Source: Apostichopus japonicus (taxonomy: Eukaryota > Echinodermata > Holothuroidea > Aspidochirotida > Stichopodidae). From it: DNA of 64,000 nucleotides. Numbering within the stretch: position 1 is the stretch's first letter; each line of letters opens with the position of its first letter. A program made the position numbers and the translations under genes. Of this stretch, positions 53,842 through 64,000 are shown piece by piece. The notes beneath the pieces were generated by a model, which was not told where the DNA came from, searched no databases, and saw only the letters and a program-made list of their open reading frames with translations. The DNA is taken from the NCBI RefSeq assembly GCF_037975245.1, contig NC_092569.1, positions 8,242,501-8,306,500 of the forward strand, read 5' to 3'.

Positions 53842-56143
53842 ATTCGATTTTCGGTATCACAGTCGATTGATCGATACAGTACATTCGATAGATCGATACT
53901 GCACATTCGATTAGTCGATAACGCACATCGATTGATCGATACCGCACATTCGATTGATCGATACCGCACATTCGATTGATCAATACCGCACATTCGATAG
54001 ATCGATACTGCGCATTCGATTAGTCGATAACGCACATCGATTGATCGATACCGCACATTCTATTGATCGATACTGCGCTTTCGATTTATCGGTAACACGC
54101 ATTCGATTGATCGGTACTGCACATTCGACTGATCGGTACCGCACATTCGATTGATCGATACCGCACATTCGATTTATCGATACCGCACATTCGATTGATC
54201 GAAACTGCGCATTCGATTAGTCGATAACGCACATCGATTGATCGATACCGCACATTCGATTGATCGATACTGCCCTTTCGATTGATCGGTACCGCAGATT
54301 CGATTGATCGGTACCGCACATTCGATTGATCGGTACCGCACATTCGATTGATCGGTACCGCACATTCGATTGATCGATACCGAACATTCGATTGATCGAT
54401 ACCGTACATTCGATTTATCGATACCGCACATTCGATAGATCGATACTGCACATTCGATAGATCGGTACCGCACATTCGATTGATCGGTACCGCACATTCG
54501 ATTGATCGATACCGCACATTCGATTGATCGATACCACACATTCGATTGATCGGTACAGCACATTCGATTGATCGGTAATGCACATTCGATTGATCGATAC
54601 CGCACATTCGATTGATCGATACCGCACATTCGATTGATCGGTACAGCACATTCGATTGATCGATAACGCACATTCGATAGATCGATACCGCACATTCGAT
54701 TGATCGGTACCGCACATTCGATTGATCGATAACGCACATTCGATTGATCGATGCTGCACTTTCGATTGATCGATACCGCACATTCGATTAATCGATAACG
54801 CACATTCGATTGATCGGTAACGCACATTCGATTGATCGGTACGGCACATTCGATTTTCGGTATCACATTCGATTGATCGATACCGCACATTCGATTGATC
54901 GATAACGCACATTCGATAGATCGATACTGCAGATTCGATTAGTCGATAACGCACATCGATTGATCGGTACCGCACATTCGATTGATCGATACCGCGCTAT
55001 CGATTGATCGATACCGCACATTCGATTGATCGATTCAACACATTCGATTGATCGGTACCGAACATTCGATTGATCGGTACCGCACATACGATTGATCGCT
55101 AACGCACATTCGATTCATCGATATCGCACATTCGATTAATCTGTACTGCACTTTCGATTGACCGATACCGCACATTCGATAGATCGATACTGCGCATTCG
55201 ATTTTCGGTATCACAGTCGATTGATCGATACAGTACATTCGATAGATCGATACTGCACATTCGATTAGTCGATAACGCACATACGATTGATCGATACCGC
55301 ACATTCGATTGATCGGTAGCGCACATTCGATTGATCGATACCGCACATTCGATTGATTGATACCGGACATTCGATAGATCGATGCTGCGCATTCGATTGA
55401 TCGGTAACGCACATTCGATCGATCGATACGGCACATTCGATTGATCGATACCGCACATTCGATTGATCGATACCGCACATTCGATTGATCGATACCGCAC
55501 ATTCGATTGATCGATACCGAACATTGGATAGATCGATACTGCACATTCGATTAGTCGATAACGCACATCGATTGATCGATACCGCAGATTCGATTGATAG
55601 GTACCGCACATTCGATTGATCGATACGGCACATTCGATTGATCGGTACCGCACATTCGATTGATTGATACCGCACAATCGATTGATCGATACCTCACATT
55701 CGATTGATCGATACCGCGCGTTCGATTGATCGATACAACACATTCGATTAATCGATACCGCACATACGATTGATCGATAACGCACATTCGATTGATCGAT
55801 AACGCACATTCGATTGATCGATGCTGCACTTTCGATTGATCGATACCGCACATTCGATTGATCGATACGGCAAAATCGATTGATCGATAACGCACATTCG
55901 ATAGATCGATACTGCGCATTCAATTAGTCGATAACGCACATCGATTGATTGATACCGCACATTCGAATGATCGATACTGCGCTTTCGAATTATCAGTACC
56001 GCAGATTCGATTGATCGGTACCGCGCGTTCGATTGATCGGTACCGCGCATTCGATTGATCGGTACCGCACATTCGATTGATCGATACCGCACATTCGATT
56101 GATCGATACCGCACATTCGATTGATCGATACCGAACATTGGAT

Positions 56144-56155
56144 AGTATCGATACT
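56144..56155 (+). other. 12-bp palindrome AGTATCGATACT in a 23-bp monomer
   Basis: The unit starting GGATAGTATCG is 23 bp instead of 22 and contains a perfect 12-bp palindrome that the normal GGATAGATCG unit does not have. The following monomer is also altered (CGATTAGTAAATAACG). The pair is inherited as a block at 59,097 and 60,700. Confidence 0.85.
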
Positions 56156-59096
56156 GCACATTCGATTAGTAAATAACGCACATCGATTGATCTATACCGC
56201 GCATTCGATTGATCGGTACCGCACATTCGATTGATCGGTACCGCACATTCGATTGATCGATACTGCGCTTTCGATTTATCGGTACCGCACATTCGATTGA
56301 TCGGTACCGTACATTCGACTGATCGGTAACGCAAATTCGATTGATCGGTACCGCACATTCGATTGATCGATACCGCACATTCGATTGATCGATACCGCAC
56401 ATTCGATTGAACGATACTGCACATTCGATTAGTCGATAACGCAAATCGATTGATCGGTACCGCACATTCGATTGATCGATACGGCAAATACGATTGATAG
56501 ATACCGCACATTCGACTGATCGATACAGCACATTCGATTGATCGATACCGCACGTTCGATTGATCGATGCCGCACATGCGATTGAAAGATACTGCACATT
56601 CGATTAGTCGATAACGCAAATCGATTGATCGGTACCGCACATTCGATTGATCGATACGGCAAATTCGATTGATCGGTACCGAACATTCGATTGATCGGTA
56701 CGGCACAATCGATTGACAAATACCGCACATTCGATTGATCGATACCGCACATTCGACTGATCGATAACGCACATTCGATTGATCGATACCGAACATTCGA
56801 TTGATCGATAACACACATTCGATTGATCGGTACGGCACATTCGATTTTCGGTATCACAGTCGATTGATCGATACAGTACATTCGATAGATCGATACTGCA
56901 CATTCGATTAGTCGATAACGCACATCGATTGATCGATACCGCACATTCGATTGATCGATACCGCACATTCGATTGATCGATACCGCACATTCGATAGATC
57001 GATACTGCGCATTCGATTAGTCGATAACACACATCGATTGATCGATACCGCACATTCTATTGATCGATACTGCGCTTTCGATTTATCGGTAACACGCATT
57101 CGATTGATCGGTACTGCACATTCGACTGATCGGTACCGCACATTCGATTGATCGATACCGCACATTCGATTTATCGATACCGCACATTCGATTGATCGAA
57201 ACTGCGCATTCGATTAGTCGATAACGCACATCGATTGATCGATACCGCACATTCGATTGATCGATACTGCCCTTTCGATTGATCGGTACCGCAGATTCGA
57301 TTGATCGGTACCGCACATTCGATTGATCGGTACCGCACATTCGATTGATCGGTACCGCACATTCGATTGATCGATACCGAACATTCGATTGATCGATACC
57401 GTACATTCGATTTATCGATACCGCACATTCGATAGATCGATACTGCACATTCGATAGATCGGTACCGCACATTCGATTGATCGGTACCGCACATTCGATT
57501 GATCGATACCGCACATTCGATTGATCGATACCACACATTCGATTGATCGGTACAGCACATTCGATTGATCGGTAATGCACATTCGATTGATCGATACCGC
57601 ACATTCGATTGATCGATACCGCACATTCGATTGATCGGTACAGCACATTCGATTGATCGATACCGCACATTCGATTAATCGATACCGCACATTCGATTGA
57701 TCGGTACCGCACATTCGATTGATCGATAACGCACATTCGATTGATCGATGCTGCACTTTCGATTGATCGATACCGCACATTCGATTAATCGATAACGCAC
57801 ATTCGATTGATCGGTAACGCACATTCGATTGATCGGTACGGCACATTCGATTTTCGGTATCACATTCGATTGATCGATACCGCACATTCGATTGATCGAT
57901 AACGCACATTCGATAGATCGATACTGCAGATTCGATTTGTCGATAACGCACATCGATTGATCGGTACCGCACATTCGATTGATCGATACCGCACATTCGA
58001 TTGATCGATTCAACACATTCGATTGATCGGTACCGAACATTCGATTGATCGGTACCGCACATACGATTGATCGGTAACGCACATTCGATTCATCGATATC
58101 GCACATTCGATTAATCTGTACTGCACTTTCGATTGACCGATACCGCACATTCGATAGATCGATACTGCGCATTCGATTTTCGGTATCACAGTCGATTGAT
58201 CGATACAGTACATTCGATAGATCGATACTGCACATTCGATTAGTCGATAACGCACATTCGATTGATCGATACCGCACATTCGATTGATCGGTAGCGCACA
58301 TTCGATTGATCGATACCGCACATTCGATTGATTGATACCGCACATTCGATAGATCGATACTGCGCATTCGATTGTTCGGTAACGCACATTCGATCGATCG
58401 ATACGGCACATTCGATTGATCGATACCGCACATTCGATTGATCGATACCGCACATTCGATTGATCGATACCGCACATTCGATTGATCGATACCGAACATT
58501 GGATAGATCGATACTGCACATTCGATTAGTCGATAACGCACATCGATTGATCGATACCGCGCATTCGATTGATAGGTACCGCACATTCGATTGATCGATA
58601 CGGCACATTCGATTGATCGGTACCGCACATTCGATTGATTGATACCGCACAATCGATTGATCGATACCTCACATTCGATTGATCGATACCGCGCGTTCGA
58701 TTGATCGATACAACACATTCGATTAATCGATACCGCACATACGATTGATCGATAACGCACATTCGATTGATCGATAACGCACATTCGATTGATCGATGCT
58801 GCACTTTCGATTGATCGATACCGCACATTCGATTGATCGATACGGCAAAATCGATTGATCGATAACGCACATTCGATAGATCGATACTGCGCATTCAATT
58901 AGTCGATAACGCACATCGATTGATTGATACCGCACATTCGAATGATCGATACTGCGCTTTCGAATTATCAGTACCGCAGATTCGATTGATCGGTACCGCG
59001 CATTCGATTGATCGGTACCGCACATTCGATTGATCGATACCGCACATTCGATTGATCGATACCGCACATTCGATTGATCGATACCGAACATTGGAT

Positions 59097-59108
59097 AGTA
59101 TCGATACT
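59097..59108 (+). other. 12-bp palindrome, copy 2
   Basis: This is the same 23-bp unit and palindrome AGTATCGATACT as at 56,144, carried by copy b of the pair (offset 2,953). Confidence 0.85.
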
Positions 59109-60699
59109 GCACATTCGATTAGTAAATAACGCACATCGATTGATCTATACCGCGCATTCGATTGATCGGTACCGCACATTCGATTGATCGGTACCGCACA
59201 TTCGATTGATCGATACTGCGCTATCGATTTTTCGGTAGCGCACATTCGATTGATCGGTACCGCACATTCGATTGATCGATACCGCACATTCTATTGATCG
59301 ATACTGCGCTTTCGATTTATCGGTACCACGCATTCGATTGATCGATACCGCACATTGGATTGATCGGTAACGCATATTCGATTGATCGATACCGCACATT
59401 CGATTGATCGGTACCGCACATTCGATTGATCGATACTGCGCTATCGATTTATCGGTACCGCGCATTCGATTGATCGATACCGAACATTCGATTGATCGAT
59501 ACCGCACATTCGATTGATCGATACCGCACATTCGATAGATCGATACTGCGCATTCGATTAGTCGATGACGCACATCGATTGATCGATACCGCACATTCGA
59601 TTGATCGATACTGCGCTTTCGATTTATCGGTACCGCACATTCGATTGATCGGTAGCGCACATTCGATTGATCGATACCGCACATTCGATTGATCGATACC
59701 GCGCTTTCGATTTATCGGTACCGCACATTCGATTGATCGGTACCGCACATTCGATTGATCGGTACCGCACATTCGATTGATCGGTAACGCACATTCGATT
59801 GAACGGTACCGCACATTCGATTGATCGATTCTAAGCTATCGATTGATCGATACCGCACATTCGATTGATCGGTACCGCACATTCGATTGATCGGTACCGC
59901 ACATTCGATTGATCAATACCGCACATTAAATTGATCGATACCGCACATTCGATTGATCGATACCGCACATTCGATTGTTCGATACCGCACATTCGATTGA
60001 TCGATACCGCACATTCGATTGATCGATACCGAACATTGGATAGATCGATACTGCACATTCGATTAGTCGATAACGCACATCGATTGATCGATACCGCGCA
60101 TTCGATTGATAGGTACCGCACATTCGATTGATCGATACGGCACATTCGATTGATCGTTACCGCACATTCGATTGATTGATACCGCAAAATCGATTGATCG
60201 ATACCTCACATTCGATTGATCGATTCCGCGCGTTCGATTGATCGATACAACACATTCGATTAATCGATACCGCACATACGATTGATTGATAACGCACATT
60301 CGATTGATCGATAACGCACATTCGATTGATTGATACCGCACATTCGATTGATCGATAACGCACATTCGATTGATCGATGCTGCACTTTCGATTGATCGAT
60401 ACCGCACATTCGATTGATCGATACGGCAAAATCGATTGATCGATAACGCACATTCGATAGATCGATACTGCGCATTCAATTAGTCGATAACGCACATCGA
60501 TTGATTGATACCGCACATTCGAATGATCGATACTGCGCTTTCGAATTATCAGTACCGCAGATTCGATTGATCGGTACCGCGCGTTCGATTGATCGGTACC
60601 GCGCATTCGATTGATCGGTACCGAACATTCGATTGATCGATACTGCACATTCGATTGATCGATACCGCACATTCGATTGATCGATACCGAACATTGGAT

Positions 60700-60711
60700 A
60701 GTATCGATACT
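60700..60711 (+). other. 12-bp palindrome, copy 3
   Basis: This is the same palindrome, offset 1,603 from copy 2. The next unit has lost a further base (AGTAAATACG), making it 20 bp. Confidence 0.85.
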
Positions 60712-61775
60712 GCACATTCGATTAGTAAATACGCACATCGATTGATCTATACCGCGCATTCGATTGATCGGTACCGCACATTCGATTGATCGGTACCGCA
60801 CATTCGATTGATCGATACTGCGCTATCGATTTTTCGGTACCGCACATTCGATTGATCGGTACCGCACATTCGATTGATCGATACCGCACATTCTATTGAT
60901 CGATACTGCGCTTTCGATTTATCGGTACCACGCATTCGAGTGATCGATACCGCACATTGGATTGATCGGTACCGCCCATTCGATTGATCGATACCGCACA
61001 TTCGATTGATCGGTACCGCACATTCGATTGATCGATACTGCGCTATCGATTTATCGGTACCGCGCATTCGATTGATCGATACCGAACATTCGATTGATCG
61101 ATACCGCACATTCGATTGATCGATACCGCACATTCGATAGATCGATACTGCGCATTCGATTAGTCGATACCGCACATCGATTGATCGATACCGCACATTC
61201 GATTGATCGATACTGCGCTTTCGATTTATCGGTACCGCACATTCGATTGATCGGTACCGCACATTCGATTGATCGATACCGCACATTCGATTGATCGATA
61301 CTGCGCTTTCGATTTATCGGTACCGCACATTCGATTGATCGGTACCGCACATTCGATTGATCGGTACCGCACATTCGATTGATCGGTAACGCACATTCGA
61401 TTGAACGGTACGGCACATTCGATTGATCGATTCTAAGCTATCGATTGATCGATACCGCACATTCGATTGATCGGTACCGCACATTCGATTGATCGGTACC
61501 GCACATTCGATTGATCGATACTGCACATTAAATTGATCGATACCGCACATTCGATTGATCGATTACGCACATTCGATTGATCGATGCTGCACTTTCGATT
61601 GATCGATACCGCACACTCGATTGATCATTAACGCACATTAGATTGATCGGTAACACACATTCGATTGATCGGTACGGCACATTCGATATTCGGTATCACA
61701 TTCGATTGATCGATACAGCACATTCGATACGTCGATACTGCACATTCGATTAGTCGATAACGCACATTCGATTGA

Positions 61776-62970
61776 TCGATACTGCGCTTTCGATTTATCG
61801 GTACCACGCATTCGATTGATCGGTACCGCACATTCGACTGATCGGTACCGCACATTCGATTGATCGATACCGCACAATCGATTGATCAGTACCGCACATT
61901 AAATTGATCGATACCGCACATTCGATTGATCGGTAAAGCGCATTCGATTGATCGGTATTGCACATTCGATTGATCGGTACCGCACATTCGATTGATCGAT
62001 AACGCAAATTCGATTGATCGGTACCGCACATTCGATTGATCGATACTGCGATATCGATTTATAGGTACCGCACATTCGATTGATCGGTACCGCACATTCG
62101 ATTGATCGGTAGCGCACATTCGATTGATCGATACCGCACATTCGATTGATCGATATCGCACCTTCGATAGATCGATACTGCGCATTCGATTAGTCGATAA
62201 CGCACATCGATTGATCGATACCGCACATTCGATTGATCGGTACAGCACATTCGATTGATCGATAACGCACATTCGATAGATCGATACTGCGCATTCAATT
62301 AGTCGATAACGCACATCGATTGATTGATACCGCACATTCGAATGATCGATACTGCGCTTTCGAATTATCAGTACCGCAGATTCGGTTGATCGGTACCGCG
62401 CGTTCGATTGATCGGTACCGCGCATTCGATTGATCGGTACCGAACATTCGATTGATCGATACAGCACATTCGATACATCGATACTGCACATTCGATTAGT
62501 CGATAACGCACATCGATTGATCGATACCGCACATTCGATTGATCGATACTGCGCTTTCGATTTATCGGTACCACGCATTCGATTGATCGGTACCGCACAT
62601 TCGACTGATCGGTACCGCACATTCGATTGATCGATACCGCACAATCGATTGATCAGTACCGCACATTAAATTGATCGATACCGCACATTCGATTGATCGG
62701 TACCGCGCATTCGATTGATCGGTATCGCACATTCGATTGATCGGTACCGCACATTCGATTGATCGATAACGCAAATTCGATTGATCGGTACCGCACATTC
62801 GATTGATCGATACTGCGATATCGATTTATAGGTACCGCACATTCGATTGATCGGTACCGCACATTCGATTGATCGGTAGCGCACATTCGATTGATCGATA
62901 CCGCACATTCGATTGATCGATATCGCACCTTCGATAGATCGATACTGCGCATTCGATTAGTCGATAACGC
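61776..62970 (+). repeat. 767-bp spaced duplication
   Basis: The stretch about 61,776-62,203 matches about 62,543-62,970 at an offset of 767 bp (35 monomers less three bases). The copies differ near 61,936/62,703 (GTAAAGCGC versus GTACCGCGC) and 61,955/62,722 (GTATTGCAC versus GTATCGCAC). The bases between include a block related to 55,920 and 58,895. Confidence 0.8.
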
Positions 62971-62973
62971 ACA

Positions 62974-64000
62974 TCGATTTTTCGGTAGCGCACATTCGAT
63001 TGATCGGTACCGCACATTCGATTGATCGATACCGCACATTCTATTGATCGATACTGCGCTTTCGATTTATCGGTACCACGCATTCGATTGATCGATACCG
63101 CACATTGGATTGATCGGTAACGCATATTCGATTGATCGATACCGCACATTCGATTGATCGGTACCGCACATTCGATTGATCGATACTGCGCTATCGATTT
63201 ATCGGTACCGCGCATTCGATTGATCGATACCGAACATTCGATTGATCGATACCGCACATTCGATTGATCGATACCGCACATTCGATAGATCGATACTGCG
63301 CATTCGATTAGTCGATGACGCACATCGATTGATCGATACCGCACATTCGATTGATCGATACTGCGCTTTCGATTTATCGGTACCGCACATTCGATTGATC
63401 GGTACCGCACATTCGATTGATCGATACCGCACATTCGATTGATCGATACCGCGCTTTCGATTTATCGGTACCGCACATTCGATTGATCGGTACCGCACAT
63501 TCGATTGATCGGTACCGCACATTCGATTGATCGGTAACGCACATTCGATTGAACGGTACCGCACATTCGATTGATCGATTCTAAGCTATCGATTGATCGA
63601 TACCGCACATTCGATTGATCGGTACCGCACATTCGATTGATCGGTACCGCACATTCGATTGATCAATACCGCACATTAAATTGATCGATACCGCACATTC
63701 GATTGATCGATACCGCACATTCGATTGTTCGATACCGCACATTCGATTGATCGATACCGCACATTCGATTGATCGATACCGAACATTGGATAGATCGATA
63801 CTGCACATTCGATTAGTCGATAACGCACATCGATTGATCGATACCGCGCATTCGATTGATAGGTACCGCACATTCGATTGATCGATACGGCACATTCGAT
63901 TGATCGTTACCGCACATTCGATTGATTGATACCGCAAAATCGATTGATCGATACCTCACATTCGATTGATCGATTCCGCGCGTTCGATTGATCGATACAA
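62974..64000 (+). repeat. Near-identical copy of 59,224-60,250
   Basis: This block matches 59,224-60,250 at an offset of exactly 3,750 to the last base of the window. I found one difference, GTAGCGCAC near 59,652 versus GTACCGCAC near 63,402. The copy continues beyond the window. Confidence 0.86.

Larger units (their letters stand above)
53331..59218 (+). repeat. Domain III module pair of about 3.0 kb
   Basis: Copy a, about 53,331-56,265, matches copy b, about 56,328-59,218. The offset is 2,997 from 53,331 to about 54,980, 2,975 to about 56,010 (copy b has one fewer unit), then 2,953 (one more unit lost). The 19-bp units follow this exactly: 53,845/56,842 and 54,851/57,848 at 2,997, 55,199/58,174 at 2,975. 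Confidence 0.85.
58571..61562 (+). repeat. Duplication of about 1.54-1.60 kb
   Basis: The stretch about 58,571-59,960 matches about 60,108-61,562. The offset is 1,537 at the start, 1,581 after the second copy gains two units near 60,320, then 1,603 after one more unit, and 1,602 after a one-base loss near 60,728. Confidence 0.82.
1..64000. repeat. 22-bp satellite array filling the window
   Basis: Every line of the window reads as consecutive copies of a unit of about 22 bp in one orientation. The unit has three blocks: CGATTGATCG, then GTACC or ATACC, then GCACATT. The consensus is 50% GC for type A and about 45% for type B, with three CpG and one GATC per unit. CGAT at the start and ATCG at positions 7-10 are the most stable parts. 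The stretch around positions 10-16 varies most (for example GTACC, ATACC, ATACT, GTAAC, ATAAC, ATACAA, GTAGC). No reversed monomer, inserted element or unique sequence longer than about one unit was seen. Tandem head-to-tail organisation at this scale is satellite DNA; the heterochromatic location is inferred. The host organism is unknown. Confidence 0.98.

Noticed and set aside
1-64000. CRISPR array
   Set aside because: The units are contiguous with no unique spacers, and variants are shared between units in HOR patterns. No cas gene is present.
1-64000. Telomeric or subtelomeric simple repeat
   Set aside because: The unit is 22 bp and mixed in composition, with no G-rich strand or short telomere-like motif. 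A subtelomeric location cannot be excluded, but nothing in the sequence shows it.
1-64000. Transposable element, tRNA or rRNA hidden in the array
   Set aside because: I read all lines and saw no stretch longer than about one monomer departing from the repeat, no inverted segment, and no target-site duplication.

Overview
The whole window is one uninterrupted satellite DNA array. Every stretch I read, from base 1 to base 64,000, is built from head-to-tail copies of a single unit of about 22 bp, all in the same orientation. That makes roughly 2,900 monomers (64,000/22). The unit opens with CGATTGATCG, continues with GTACC (type A, clean example 51-72) or ATACC (type B, clean example 95-116), and closes with GCACATT. 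I found no unique sequence, transposon, tRNA or rRNA gene, promoter, intron or credible protein gene. An uninterrupted simple-unit array of at least 64 kb points to a eukaryotic nuclear genome, probably heterochromatin (centromeric, pericentromeric, subtelomeric, or a sex or B chromosome). The species cannot be told from the sequence.

Many open frames exist, almost all on the minus strand and up to 735 codons, but they are artefacts. The reverse complement of the monomer has no stop codon in any frame. Because 22 is not a multiple of 3, each frame cycles through all three phases every 66 bp, so all frames encode the same 22-residue peptide repeat (pieces such as RYRSIECAV, INRMC, DQSNV). Frames end only where variant monomers carry a stop.

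The information in the window lies in the order of variant monomers, which forms nested higher-order repeats (HORs). Domain I (1 to about 25,560) holds very long HOR units: a tail segment (1-597), unit alpha (598-7,480, 6,883 bp), a truncated unit head (7,481 to about 8,180), a second tail segment (about 8,181-8,818), unit beta (8,819-18,504, 9,686 bp) and a truncated unit gamma (18,505 to about 25,560). The units differ by local duplications of 1,075, 526 and 439 bp and by a segment of about 3.4 kb present only in beta and gamma. Domain II (about 25,560 to 53,330) is marked by monomers containing GACAAATACC and by a recurring 19-bp short unit. It is a mosaic of modules repeated at 1,930, 1,555, 2,587, 2,829, 943 and other spacings. 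Domain III (about 53,330 to 64,000) has its own modules: a pair about 3.0 kb apart, copies offset by about 1.6 kb, a near-identical block of about 1.03 kb offset by 3,750 bp, and a 767-bp duplication.

Most spacings fit n x 22 minus a few bases. The deficit comes from recurrent short monomers: a 21-bp unit found in all domains, the 19-bp unit, and a rare 17-bp unit. This is the pattern expected of an array evolving by unequal exchange or replication-based amplification. Repeat boundaries are given to about one monomer, because identical neighbours make exact breakpoints undefinable. Any large duplication could in principle be an assembly artefact.
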